Shown: positions 47,220 through 56,601 of the stretch, one piece after another
How the letters are laid out: each line of letters opens with the position of its first letter
Numbering within the stretch: the first letter of the stretch is position 1
Program-made: the position numbers and the translations under genes
Notes under the pieces: model-generated
Seen by the model: only the letters and a program-made list of their open reading frames with translations
What the model was told of the DNA's origin: nothing
The model's database searches: none
NCBI RefSeq assembly: GCF_000026365.1
Contig: NC_012992.1
Location: 1,054,001-1,118,000 of the forward strand
DNA: 64,000 bases
Source: Zygosaccharomyces rouxii
Taxonomy: Eukaryota; Ascomycota; Saccharomycetes; Saccharomycetales; Saccharomycetaceae
Reading direction: 5' to 3'

Positions 47220-49205
47220 ATGAGTCAAGAAGATTTATCTAAGGAGAAATCCGCTGATAAGGAAGATTCGGTCTTTTTACAAGGTCCTCAAAGAAAGTAC
47301 TTAGCTGCTGATACACTTTGGAAGCATCGCGTTGGCTCACTTTCGTACTGGGATGTCCTATTGACCATAGCGATCATTGTTGGTTATGCTGCTATAATTC
47401 TTAAGCAGAAGTTTGTCAGTTTTGTCCCGGAAAGTTTATATGAAGATGAATCAGATCTTTGGGAAGCCATGGAGTACTATAGACAGGGCAAATTTCATCT
47501 GTCTCCTTTAGGAGCTCTTGGAATTCAGTTATACTCCCTGATCCCACGTTGTAAACCATTGATAAGAATGGTCTCCTTGGCATTTGCATCTGCTACATTA
47601 GGAATCCTTTATTTAGGTGAAAGAAGAGCCGGTATTTCCCGCATCTTAAGTCTTGCAAGTGTCTCCGGTATTGGATATTTACCATTATTCCAATTACAAG
47701 CTTCACAAATGTGCGTTGAACCCTTGCAATGGTTCTTCTTGTCATTAGTATTTTATTTTTGGCAAAGCTTCACTTATTACCCACAATTCGGTTTCCGTTG
47801 GACTTTCCATTTAATTTTATTGTCCGTTTCATTGGGTTTAAGTGTATCAACCAAAAATTTGGGGTTTGCCACATGGGCCTGGATCTGTGCATTAGCATTA
47901 CTTCAATTCTGGAATACCATTGGCGATGTTAAATTGAGTACATGCTTCGTTGCTAAATATGCAATTTTTCAAGTCCTACTTTTGACTATTATCCCCACGA
48001 CCATTTTTGTTACGTCAAATACATTGATGTTAAGTCATTGGACTCAAGATTCTCCAGAATTCTCCAGATTTATGTCTTCCAATTTCAAATCTTTCTTGAG
48101 GGGCCCCATTGAACAGCCTGTAGGTCTTAATTACGGTTCAGTAGTTACTCTACGTCATTTGGAATCTTTAGGTGGTTACCTACACTCTCATAACTATACA
48201 TATGAGACGGGTTCATTTGAGCAACAAGTTACATTGACTCAAGAAGAAAACGACTTTGATAACGAGTGGATCGTGGAGTACAAGTTCCCTGACGAGGATA
48301 AGGTTATGATTAATAAGAAGATTCACGATGGTGATGAAATTAGACTGAGACATCGTACCACCGGTAAATTGCTACGTGCATCACAAGCTAAACCACCAGT
48401 CTCTTCTGAAGAATACGATATGGAAATATCTGGTACTGGTGATTGGTCATATCCAGGTGATTCTGATGAACTGTGGAAAATTCGTATTGTTAATGGGCCT
48501 CGTCATTCAATCGTGAAACCACTAAAATCCATCATAAAACTGCAGAATGATGGCCATCCTTGTGAATTGATTAGCCACGATATAAGACTGCCAAACTGGG
48601 GATTTAATCAACAAGAAGTATTATGTGTTGACGAAGCAGCCGAATCAAGAACCCATTTCTATTTCGAAACGGCTGAACCGGTGATTCCAGGAGGTGAGGA
48701 ATACGAATCGTTTTACTGCGAAAAGGGCCAACTCCGTTGCACGGCTGATCTGCTAATTGAACTGTGGCAAAGGCAATTTAAATATAATTATTATGAAAAA
48801 AATAACCAACTTATAAGCCCATATGTCCCCGAAACATGGCCATTCAACTTATTAGGCGATAATTTATCAATCAGCATTTGGATTTGGGGAGCAGTATTTC
48901 CTGTGGTCTTTGCCATATACCAGGCGCTAAAATTGTTTAACTGGAATCCATACGGACCAGTCGCTGACGCTACACTAAATTCCCTATTATTGGACAAAGT
49001 TGGTACCGAATGTACTTTAGGTTGGTTCATCCATTACAATCCTTTCTTCAGAAGCCCTCATTTGAACTTGGATGTGACTTTATACATTCCAGCTCTGCTA
49101 CTCGGACAAATTGTAGTGGCTCAAGTCATTAATGCTCTTTACAAATGGAACCAATGGACTCTAGCTGTGTTGGTAGCTTACTGTGCCGTGGTATTCTATA
49201 CTTGA
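47220..49205 (+). CDS. PMT7: Protein O-mannosyltransferase-like protein Pmt7
   Basis: This 661-residue integral membrane protein belongs to the PMT (GT39) family, whose members transfer mannose from dolichol-phosphate-mannose to Ser/Thr of ER proteins. Its length matches S. cerevisiae YDR307W (662). Multiple hydrophobic segments flank a lumenal MIR-type domain (about residues 300-480, with LGGYLHSHNYTYETGS, GDEIRLRHRTTGKLL and ISHDIRLPNWGFNQQEVLC). An acidic pair near the first lumenal loop (LYEDESDLWEAMEYY) sits where active PMTs have DE. Enzymatic activity of the Pmt7 branch is not established. The gene lies between the F-box gene and SRB7, as YDR306C-YDR308C. Confidence 0.94.
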   Translation: MSQEDLSKEKSADKEDSVFLQGPQRKYLAADTLWKHRVGSLSYWDVLLTIAIIVGYAAIILKQKFVSFVPESLYEDESDLWEAMEYYRQGKFHLSPLGALGIQLYSLIPRCKPLIRMVSLAFASATLGILYLGERRAGISRILSLASVSGIGYLPLFQLQASQMCVEPLQWFFLSLVFYFWQSFTYYPQFGFRWTFHLILLSVSLGLSVSTKNLGFATWAWICALALLQFWNTIGDVKLSTCFVAKYAIFQVLLLTIIPTTIFVTSNTLMLSHWTQDSPEFSRFMSSNFKSFLRGPIEQPVGLNYGSVVTLRHLESLGGYLHSHNYTYETGSFEQQVTLTQEENDFDNEWIVEYKFPDEDKVMINKKIHDGDEIRLRHRTTGKLLRASQAKPPVSSEEYDMEISGTGDWSYPGDSDELWKIRIVNGPRHSIVKPLKSIIKLQNDGHPCELISHDIRLPNWGFNQQEVLCVDEAAESRTHFYFETAEPVIPGGEEYESFYCEKGQLRCTADLLIELWQRQFKYNYYEKNNQLISPYVPETWPFNLLGDNLSISIWIWGAVFPVVFAIYQALKLFNWNPYGPVADATLNSLLLDKVGTECTLGWFIHYNPFFRSPHLNLDVTLYIPALLLGQIVVAQVINALYKWNQWTLAVLVAYCAVVFYT

Positions 49206-49281
49206 TGTAAACGTTCTCTTATATTTATATGTATACGTACATTTCGCACAACATCGACCATCATTATTATCATAAACATTA

Positions 49282-49716
49282 TTATTGCTCTGTTGTTGAT
49301 TCTTGTCGAGATTCCGCAATTCCAGAAACGAAACAATTGATAACATCGTTAACTTCCCTCTGTAATGATTCTTTCTCCTTGACAGCTGCAATTTTTTTAT
49401 CTTCAATTTTTACCAATTCCTTCTGTAAGACATCTATCTTATGCATTTGTTCCTCTGTTGATACATCTACACCAGGTAGAGAATCTATAAGCTTATTAAT
49501 TTGTCTTGTCTTGAGTATAATATCGGTAGATAATTCATCAATGGTATTGGAATATTCCTCTGGTGACGCTACAGTTGCGTGTCGATCTGACATCTTTGGT
49601 TCATGCTCATCAATAGGTTCAAAATCATGATTCTTGTCGATATAATTTAAGGTAGCACAGAATTGTTCCATCATTTGATCAAGACATATTTGTAATTGCG
49701 TCAAACGATCTGTCAT
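49282..49716 (-). CDS. SRB7: Mediator middle-module subunit Med21 (Srb7)
   Basis: Med21 pairs with Med7 in the Mediator middle module. The 144-residue product (140 in S. cerevisiae) begins [26 protein letters not shown], the nearly invariant family start. It continues as a coiled coil ([27 protein letters not shown], with [13 protein letters not shown]). The frame opens 11 codons upstream at a TTG; the ATG at 49716 is clearly the start. It is divergent from VMA22 across 112 bases, in which CATCTCATCTC (PAC-like) occurs. Confidence 0.95.
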   Translation of the reverse strand: MTDRLTQLQICLDQMMEQFCATLNYIDKNHDFEPIDEHEPKMSDRHATVASPEEYSNTIDELSTDIILKTRQINKLIDSLPGVDVSTEEQMHKIDVLQKELVKIEDKKIAAVKEKESLQREVNDVINCFVSGIAESRQESTTEQ

Positions 49717-49828
49717 AATGGCTTTTCTTCTACTTTGTTGGTGAAACAAGTGTTAATTGAACTTTTCTAATGTGTTAATCACATCTCATCTCTTCATTGA
49801 AAACTAATCAACCAACAACCCCCGACCA

Positions 49829-50326
49829 ATGCTGCAAGAAAAGGACCATTTAGAACTTTTGAAACTGTTAGCACGTTATGATACGCTGTTAGAACAATTA
49901 CAAAGAACCATGAGTGAAGGTTTTAGCCAGCTTGGCAGGGCTAACTACCATAATAAGGATTCACTAAGAGGTAGATACGGCAGTGATTACTGGGATAAAT
50001 CCTATGAAGGGCATTTAAGAGTACAATTAGGTGAAAAAGAATTGAGTATTAGACGCCAAGAGGAAAGCGACTCCACCCCCAAGGAGGAACTTCAGGATGA
50101 GAAGTCGTTAAGAAGACGTGGTGGTGAAAAGACAGAATCAACTGCGAACCCTCGAAAAAAGAAGGACCCCATCACAATGTTTGGAGGAGCACTTTCAACT
50201 CCTATGTCACTGAGACAATCGCAGTCACATTTCAAAGGAAGCATTCCATTAATGGCCGAATTGATTAATTGTAGGCGACGTATTGAATTGATTATTACAA
50301 CGAGCGAAAAGCCAATAATAAACTAA
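49829..50326 (+). CDS. VMA22: V-ATPase assembly factor Vma22 (CCDC115-like)
   Basis: Vma22 acts with Vma12 and Vma21 in the ER to assemble the vacuolar ATPase Vo sector. The 165-residue product (181 in S. cerevisiae) has an N-terminal helix (LLKLLARYDTLLEQLQRTM) and a charged middle. The conserved C-terminal block is DPITMFGGALSTPMSLRQSQ followed by a helix ending LINCRRRIELI, typical of the CCDC115 family. The protein is hydrophilic, consistent with peripheral membrane association. It corresponds to YHR060W, placed between chromosome IV genes SRB7 and the GIC gene. Confidence 0.9.
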   Translation: MLQEKDHLELLKLLARYDTLLEQLQRTMSEGFSQLGRANYHNKDSLRGRYGSDYWDKSYEGHLRVQLGEKELSIRRQEESDSTPKEELQDEKSLRRRGGEKTESTANPRKKKDPITMFGGALSTPMSLRQSQSHFKGSIPLMAELINCRRRIELIITTSEKPIIN

Positions 50327-50573
50327 GTACATAAAATATAATAACAATAACAGTGAGTCGTAAACGAGTGTCTATCAATCAAATTACTTGGCAGGAAAAC
50401 ATCAAATGCATAACGAGTGGAATATTTGTATTTTTTTTATTTTATTTCGATCGTGACGGGAATAATTATAACGAGAGTTGAAATGATCATGAAAATAACG
50501 AATAACCACTTTTAGGGTTATTCGTTTGTTTGGTCGTGTGTTTGTTTGTTGTTTGGTTGATTAGTCTATCTGG

Positions 50574-51782
50574 CTATGCCAATCTCAAAGGTGATGTGCC
50601 GGGAGAGATTGGGTTGAAATCTAATGGAGTGTCCACTTGTATGGAGTGTTCGTCGACTGCTGCCTCTAAGGGACTTCCTACTTCTAAGGCCAAATGTAAA
50701 GGCGAATTTTCTTCACTTGGTTCGTGGTAGTATCTTAATACATCATCTAGCGACCTTCTTGTTGCTGGAGTACCCTCATCGAACCATTTGGATTCCATTT
50801 GAGGCGTACCAAGCAAATTTGGATCTGATCTATGCCTACTCAAGCGAGCTGGTAAATTTTTAACACCACTGAAAGAGGGCGTCTCCTGTGAATAACAGCT
50901 TTCAGCTTCAATAATTGGCGTGGAAATCTTATGAGGTTTTACCTCGGGGGTAAAATTGAACAAAACGTTATTATCCAATTCTGAAGGGAAGTTGTAATTC
51001 TTTAAAAATTCGAGAGTTCCGTCATGATTGTCACTACTGTTACCATCAGCACTTCCGACATGTCTATGTTTCATATAGTTTTTGCCCAAATTGTTTAGAG
51101 AAGCGATACGACTATGATCATATTGAATCGAAGTTGCCATTGTGGAAGTAGACACTATACGACCCGCAGCACCAGTGCTGAATCTAGAAATTCTTGAAGA
51201 CGATGTGGATATAGATCCATTGTAAGACATTCTAGCAGAAGAAGCTCTGCTATTTAAGACGGCGCCCTCTGGAATCGCCGTGCATTTGGAATCACCATGA
51301 TGTTGTTCACAGCCTTCGCTGCATACCGGATGTAAAAGGTCATCCTCGTGGTCATTTGGTTCTTCATCCTTCTCATCTTCGGATTCAAAACCTGTCTTGG
51401 CATCGGCATGTGATATGTGCTGGAACTGGAATGGCGTGGAAATCTTTCTATTCTTCCCATTATTAATCTCTTTACCTTTGAAAAGGGAGAAAAACCCACT
51501 TTTAGGCTTCTGGGTACCATCGCGATTACTACTTCTACCACTGCCATTCGCAAAACCTTTGGAGGCAGGTGAACGTGGCATTCTAAACTTGTTTTTGGTC
51601 AATGGCCCCAAATCGATCTTCTTCTTGTTACTCAAAAGAGGTTTGTCGCTGTTGACCATCCTGATCGAGAGTGCATCTTCATCATCGGGTCCCATGAACT
51701 GTTGCGCCTGTAGTCCATACAATTTTTCGGCTTCTTCATCTTCATCAAGCCATATCGACTTCATCTGCGGTAGGACAGCCAT
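50574..51782 (-). CDS. GIC2: Cdc42 effector with CRIB motif (Gic1/Gic2 family)
   Basis: Gic1 and Gic2 bind GTP-Cdc42 and promote polarised growth and septin recruitment at bud emergence. The 402-residue product (Gic1 314, Gic2 383) has the N-terminal Gic motif IWLDEDEEAEKLYGLQAQQF, a basic stretch with FFSLFKGKE just before the CRIB, and the CRIB itself at about residues 114-132 (ISTPFQFQHISHAD). A long Ser-rich part follows. It sits between VMA22 and RPP1 (GIC1 context, YHR061C) and near SUM1 (GIC2 context, YDR309C), so it is the single pre-duplication gene and the choice of symbol is arbitrary. An SBF-type site lies upstream. Confidence 0.92.
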   Translation of the reverse strand: MAVLPQMKSIWLDEDEEAEKLYGLQAQQFMGPDDEDALSIRMVNSDKPLLSNKKKIDLGPLTKNKFRMPRSPASKGFANGSGRSSNRDGTQKPKSGFFSLFKGKEINNGKNRKISTPFQFQHISHADAKTGFESEDEKDEEPNDHEDDLLHPVCSEGCEQHHGDSKCTAIPEGAVLNSRASSARMSYNGSISTSSSRISRFSTGAAGRIVSTSTMATSIQYDHSRIASLNNLGKNYMKHRHVGSADGNSSDNHDGTLEFLKNYNFPSELDNNVLFNFTPEVKPHKISTPIIEAESCYSQETPSFSGVKNLPARLSRHRSDPNLLGTPQMESKWFDEGTPATRRSLDDVLRYYHEPSEENSPLHLALEVGSPLEAAVDEHSIQVDTPLDFNPISPGTSPLRLA

Positions 51783-52202
51783 TCTGAGTGATGGTTATTG
51801 TAATTCCAGAAAACTTCGACTTATTCTTTTATTTATTCTTCTTTGACTTGTTCTTCTTGAAGCACTTATTTTTCGGAGATCAAGTTCTTTTATATAATAT
51901 TCCCAATGGTCGACCCTTACTGAAAACACCAATTGATACGCGGTCGCGTATTCATTATTGCACGATTTCAGAGCCTGTTTTGTCTTGAATCAAGACCTCA
52001 TTTACCTTCAAATATTGAAACCTTCTTCCTATTATCTTTCCTTAAGTGGTATTCGCCTTTCGCGAATCTTTACATCTCGGGCATCAAAATTTTTGGTGAA
52101 CAAAAAATTGGCGATGAGATGTCAAACAAAGATGGCGATAAACGGGCCAGCTCTATGAATCTTTTATCTAGAAATGTAACAATTCGTCCTCTGTACGGGA
52201 AT
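51783..52202. other. GIC upstream / RPP1 downstream region
   Basis: These 420 bases separate the GIC start from the RPP1 stop. They contain GATACGCGGTCGCG (about 51937-51950) and TTTCGCG (52058-52064), G1-type promoter motifs. Open frames on the + strand here are not supported. Confidence 0.5.
52058..52064 (-). promoter_or_regulatory. SCB-like Swi4/SBF site upstream of the GIC gene
   Basis: On the minus strand the site reads CGCGAAA, the Swi4 cell-cycle-box core (CRCGAAA), about 280 bases before the GIC start. A nearby ACGCGG/CGCG cluster (about 51940-51950) adds support. The S. cerevisiae GIC genes peak in G1. The match is seen; control is inferred. Confidence 0.4.
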
Positions 52203-53060
52203 TTATTTGTGGACCTTTTTCTTGCCTTCTTCAGGGTCTTCCTCAGAGGGGCGACGACGACGTTTGATCTTGACACAGGAATTATTATTACCCAGCGAAT
52301 TCTCCTCTACGACGTTTGTACCAATGGCGACTGTCTGCTTGTAGGAGTTATTGCGTAGCCTGCCATTGAGCAGTACCAACGATGCTAGCTGAGACATTGC
52401 CTGTAGACATTTATCATTTTGGAGCCCTAGAGATTTGATCAAACTTGCTGCCCCCAAAACGTTTCTGCATTCTAATGGAGATTGCGCTCCACTTGAAATG
52501 ACAATTCCTCTTGAACGTGAACTTCTAACGACGTTACGCACGTTGTTCACGAATTGACGCTTAGACTGTAGATCCTTTAGTGCTGCAGAATAGACAATCT
52601 CTAGTTTGACCCCCCTTTTCACGGTACTACATATAGTCTTGTGTTTCAAAAAACAGGGCAATCTCTGGTTATAGTGGAACGTTAAAAGATCGATGTCTAA
52701 ATTAGCAGTTGCCAATGAGACTCCACGTTCAGTAATCGGTAGGGCGGCGACTATATCGAAATGCTGTGACAGTTTAGCAATAGATTGTCCCTTTGAAGGA
52801 TCATCAATGACCAAGGTGATTCTTGAATAAATCTTTAAACCAGTAGATTTCATCAATTCGCCGAATCTTTCTTTAATCTGCATTGGATTTGGATTCGATG
52901 GGAACTTATCGCTGTGATTAACCGTAAAGTTTAATGCAACATGGGTATACCCTAAAACATGGAGGGTAGACAAAACCTCCTTCACTCTATCAACTTCTGC
53001 ATCATTTAATGGGTCTTGGAAAGATTTCTGGGGCCAACAAACGTTCAAATCCACTAACAT
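52203..53060 (-). CDS. RPP1: RNase P / RNase MRP protein subunit Rpp1
   Basis: Rpp1 (Rpp30/POP family) is shared by nuclear RNase P and RNase MRP, which process tRNA 5' ends and pre-rRNA. The 285-residue product (293 in S. cerevisiae) starts MLVDLNVCWP. It shows the Rpp30 TIM-barrel strands (YTHVALNFTVNH, IYSRITLVIDD, DIVAALPITER, LDIDLLTFHY, RGVKLEIVYSAAL, SRGIVISSGA) and ends in a basic tail (KIKRRRRPSEE). Its upstream region has a PAC motif and RRPE element. Corresponds to YHR062C. Confidence 0.95.
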   Translation of the reverse strand: MLVDLNVCWPQKSFQDPLNDAEVDRVKEVLSTLHVLGYTHVALNFTVNHSDKFPSNPNPMQIKERFGELMKSTGLKIYSRITLVIDDPSKGQSIAKLSQHFDIVAALPITERGVSLATANLDIDLLTFHYNQRLPCFLKHKTICSTVKRGVKLEIVYSAALKDLQSKRQFVNNVRNVVRSSRSRGIVISSGAQSPLECRNVLGAASLIKSLGLQNDKCLQAMSQLASLVLLNGRLRNNSYKQTVAIGTNVVEENSLGNNNSCVKIKRRRRPSEEDPEEGKKKVHK

Positions 53061-53108
53061 TTCTTATTTTTGCTTACTTTGTTTGTGTATCAGCGTTATG
53101 TGTTAATG

Positions 53109-53133
53109 CTCATCTCATCGAATTTTTTTTTCA
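53109..53133 (-). promoter_or_regulatory. PAC and RRPE elements upstream of RPP1
   Basis: On the minus strand CGATGAGATGAG (53109-53120, two overlapping PAC cores) directly adjoins TGAAAAAAAATTC (53120-53133), an RRPE-type element, about 50-70 bases before the RPP1 ATG. This PAC/RRPE pair is the standard control unit of yeast ribosome-biogenesis genes. Confidence 0.7.
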
Positions 53134-53220
53134 CCTCCCGCATGAAAAAAAATATATATCTGTATACAACTTGTAGTAAATACATAAAAAAAGCTGCCAT
53201 ATAAATAAACATCAATTCAG

Positions 53221-56082
53221 TTACAATCTTCTTTCTGCCTCATCGATATTAGCCTCATGGTCTTGCTTTTGTTCTTGTTCTTGTTCTTGTTCTTGATCAT
53301 CATCGTCCAATTCGTCAACGTCAACTTCATCATCAGTAGTTTTCTCACTCATAGGCATTGCGCTATGTGATTTGATCTCAGAATTTTCTGTACCATCATC
53401 GAGAAAATCTAGTGTGAGCACATTATCGAGTGCTTCGTTGATATTTTCCTCTGTGACTCCATCTTGTCCCAATGTGGGTAAAGTGCTATCCTTTGTAAAC
53501 ATCCATTCTCTCCACTGAGAATCAACATTATCACACAGATCATAAAGGATCATCTTCAGCAATGTAATGTGGTTATAGAACCAAGAGACTGACCTGTTGA
53601 TGAAGATACGATAATTTTCCATTTCTTTCACCGCATGCATCATCGTATAATCGGGAAAACCTCTTTTCTCCCTAGATTGATCTCTCCAAAATTCGAAAAG
53701 TGAGAAAAGCGCCTTACGTCTTTGCCAAGTCCTCTTTGATTCTCTCAACTTGAGTCCAAGTCCAACCAATTTATTTTCCCATCTAAATTCCATGACGAAA
53801 TACTCTAAACTATTCACATATTTTTCTGTCAGCGTTATCTTCCTCAATACTTGGAATGCAAATTCTGTCTCTGCTTGAATCTCTGGTTTTAAAAAATGAG
53901 CATTAATTCTCTCTTGCTTTGTCTTATCAGCAAAATCTTTTTGATTCATGGTCAAATTTATCAGTTCCTCTTCCTTTGGTTTAAATTTGAATTCCAAATA
54001 TGTACCCACATTGATTGGATTTTCTGGGGTATTTCTACGAAAGAAGAATCCATCTCTACAAAGCAATTCGATGGGGGATGTCAGTAGAAGTGAGGTTTGT
54101 GAATCTGAGTTTTTGTTGCTACTGCTGTTACCATTAGCATTACCACCTCCACTAACTACCAAAGGAGGACCACCTTTTATAACATGACCATTAGTATCAT
54201 TACCAGCACTATCAGGGGTATTTTCAACATAGTCAACATCATCGACATCGACATCAACATTTTTATCGTCATCATTAGTACCGTCATTGGCAATATCACC
54301 GGTAGCCGTCATACCACCTATACTTGAAGGTGAATCAATTGCCCCCATCGTAGGCGTGGCTAAATAATTAGCAATCTTCCTTCTTCTCAATTGATGTAAT
54401 GTATGAGGCTCATCACTGAAATAATCAAAAGACCTCCGGCGTTTATGACCTTCTGGAGATGATGGTGAGCTTAGACTGGTTGCAAAATCTTCACCGTTAA
54501 GCATAGTCGATATACCCATCTTTTTAGATTGTTCAGGGGCTTTTTCCTCCAATTTAAAAATGTGTTCTTGTAGTTTAGCACTAGGTAAAGTAACCGAAAG
54601 CATCTGTTGAGCACCGCTAACTCCACTGTCATAGATTAATGCACTCATTCTTTTCCTTCTCTCCTCCTCACGCATAGCTTGTAACAGTTTTTTATTGGAT
54701 TCCATAAATGATTTAGCCTTTTGTCTATCGTTATATTTCATAGAAACTAACATTTTTTCCCTTGAGTCTCTTCTTTTGTCCAATTCCCTTTGTTGAAGTT
54801 CTCTTTGTAATTTATTTGCTGCAGAATCTGTCGATACATCAGCCGCCAAATTTGAATCTTGTCTTTCCAATTCTTCATCTTGAACTAATTCCTTTTGGTC
54901 ATTGTTCGCCCCCAATATTCTTTTTCTGGGAGCTGGTACTACAACTTGAGCTTCCCCATTATTGGCATCTGCATCTTCTATTAATTGCTGTTGTTCTTGT
55001 GGAAGTTCATTACCTCGAAGGCTAGTGCTATCTGCAGTAGCTACGGTAGAAGGTATAAGTCCCGAATTAGGAGCCATCGATGATACCGTTGATGAAGGTA
55101 AAGAGCCGTGCGTTGCCGGTCCATTAGCGTTAGATCCACTAATAATACGAGGAGTATTTTCGCGATATTCCTGATCGTTAATAATATTATCATCTACAGA
55201 TTCTTCTTCAACACCTTCAACATCACCATTACCGCCATCATCCTCGTTAATCTTTGAATTCGTAACTTCAGCTGTTTCCTCTTCCTCTTCTTTCTTTGTC
55301 AATCCCTCCTGTTCATCTTTATCATTGGCTACAATTAAGGTTTCTACAACTCTTCTCTTTGGTGGTCTACCTCTTTTCCTCTTCACCGGAGTATTAGTTG
55401 GTTCTACACTTTTTTCCATTGTTCTAACTCTCGACTGTGGTTGTTCCTCCTTAACCTTAGCCGGTTCCGGTTTTACAGCTGGATCATTAAAATATCTCTT
55501 TGATTTCGGCACTTGAACGTTACCAGTTGGCAATGAAACCTTGACTGGTGTAAGGTTTGCACCATTGTTTAATTCATTTCCTCTTGAGCCTAACCCTCCA
55601 GAAGCAGATTTACGTGGCCTACCGGGGCCTCTTTTCACTGAAGATGTTGGTCTTGAAATTTCTGTCGAAATACTATTATTCTGCGCAGATGTCGATTGGA
55701 ATCTACTAACTTCATCCATATTTTCTGATAAATTGTTTAGCCTTTCATTGATACTATTAACCATTAAATCCGTATTCACTTGGTTTCTAAGTGCATCATC
55801 TAATTTATTCTCTAAAACAGTTTGATTATGGGAAAGTGTTCTAAACGTTATAAATAATTCTTCTAATGAACCTGTCATATCCGAATCCCTTGATAGCAGT
55901 AATGATTCCATCTTTCGACATTTTTCACCAACAACTCCAACTTCTCTCTGCAATTGCTGAATACTAACATCTTCTGATCCAGTCACAATGGGTTCATCTT
56001 GAACGTTATTATTATCATTCTGTGACGTGCTCATATTCAATCCACTAGATATATTGCTAATCGGAAGTCTCTGTGATTCCAT
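53221..56082 (-). CDS. SUM1: Transcriptional repressor Sum1 (AT-hook protein)
   Basis: Sum1 represses middle-sporulation genes in vegetative cells with the Hst1 deacetylase and binds some origins. The 953-residue product (1062 in S. cerevisiae) has two AT hooks (KRGPGRPRKS near residue 155 and VKRKRGRPPKRR near 235). Long acidic and Asn/Ser-rich stretches follow, then a conserved C-terminal region (about 690-880: CRDGFFFRRNTPENP, FAFQVLRKITLTEKYVNSLEYF, KRTWQRRKALFSLFEFWRDQ). A Gln/Glu repeat from CTTGTT units (53262-53298) and an acidic tail close it. It corresponds to YDR310C. The start is an ATG. Confidence 0.93.
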   Translation of the reverse strand: MESQRLPISNISSGLNMSTSQNDNNNVQDEPIVTGSEDVSIQQLQREVGVVGEKCRKMESLLLSRDSDMTGSLEELFITFRTLSHNQTVLENKLDDALRNQVNTDLMVNSINERLNNLSENMDEVSRFQSTSAQNNSISTEISRPTSSVKRGPGRPRKSASGGLGSRGNELNNGANLTPVKVSLPTGNVQVPKSKRYFNDPAVKPEPAKVKEEQPQSRVRTMEKSVEPTNTPVKRKRGRPPKRRVVETLIVANDKDEQEGLTKKEEEEETAEVTNSKINEDDGGNGDVEGVEEESVDDNIINDQEYRENTPRIISGSNANGPATHGSLPSSTVSSMAPNSGLIPSTVATADSTSLRGNELPQEQQQLIEDADANNGEAQVVVPAPRKRILGANNDQKELVQDEELERQDSNLAADVSTDSAANKLQRELQQRELDKRRDSREKMLVSMKYNDRQKAKSFMESNKKLLQAMREEERRKRMSALIYDSGVSGAQQMLSVTLPSAKLQEHIFKLEEKAPEQSKKMGISTMLNGEDFATSLSSPSSPEGHKRRRSFDYFSDEPHTLHQLRRRKIANYLATPTMGAIDSPSSIGGMTATGDIANDGTNDDDKNVDVDVDDVDYVENTPDSAGNDTNGHVIKGGPPLVVSGGGNANGNSSSNKNSDSQTSLLLTSPIELLCRDGFFFRRNTPENPINVGTYLEFKFKPKEEELINLTMNQKDFADKTKQERINAHFLKPEIQAETEFAFQVLRKITLTEKYVNSLEYFVMEFRWENKLVGLGLKLRESKRTWQRRKALFSLFEFWRDQSREKRGFPDYTMMHAVKEMENYRIFINRSVSWFYNHITLLKMILYDLCDNVDSQWREWMFTKDSTLPTLGQDGVTEENINEALDNVLTLDFLDDGTENSEIKSHSAMPMSEKTTDDEVDVDELDDDDQEQEQEQEQKQDHEANIDEAERRL

Positions 56083-56601
56083 GAGGAATTGAATTCGAAT
56101 ATTAGTATATTATCTTATTTTATTTTTTTATTTTATTTTTTTAATTTTATTTTTCAATAATGACAGTGATATAAAATGAAGTAAAGTAGGGCAAATATAA
56201 CTAATTAGGTCAAATAAAAATTTCAAATAATTTTCCAAACGATGTAACCAAATCAGCTATATTTCAGGATAAATTTACTTGAAGATTTATTGTAGTTCCA
56301 AATTATAGTTGGTGATTTATTAGTAAAGATGACACAACGACGTTCTTTATTTGTCCCTTCTTCTTTTTTTCGAAAGACGTCCAAAAAATTTGCAATGAGA
56401 AAAAAAAAAGAAGTAAAAATAAAAAAGAAAATTCAAAAACAAAACAAGCGACAGACATATCAGGAGTCGTCACATATTCTTATTTTGATTTGAAAATTCG
56501 TTAAATTAGCCGCTATTGAAAATGTATATCTATATGTCTATCACATTTTTTTTCTTGTTTTTGTTTTTTTTTAAAAAAAAAAAAAAAAATTTAAATAAAA
56601 A
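56083..56601. other. SUM1 upstream region, very AT-rich
   Basis: These 519 bases between the SUM1 start and the PAN5 stop are extremely AT-rich, with TTTTA/ATTTT runs at about 56105-56155 and a T/A homopolymer block at about 56550-56590. Such tracts exclude nucleosomes and can serve as promoter or replication-origin sequence; nothing specific is proven. No gene seen. Confidence 0.5.
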
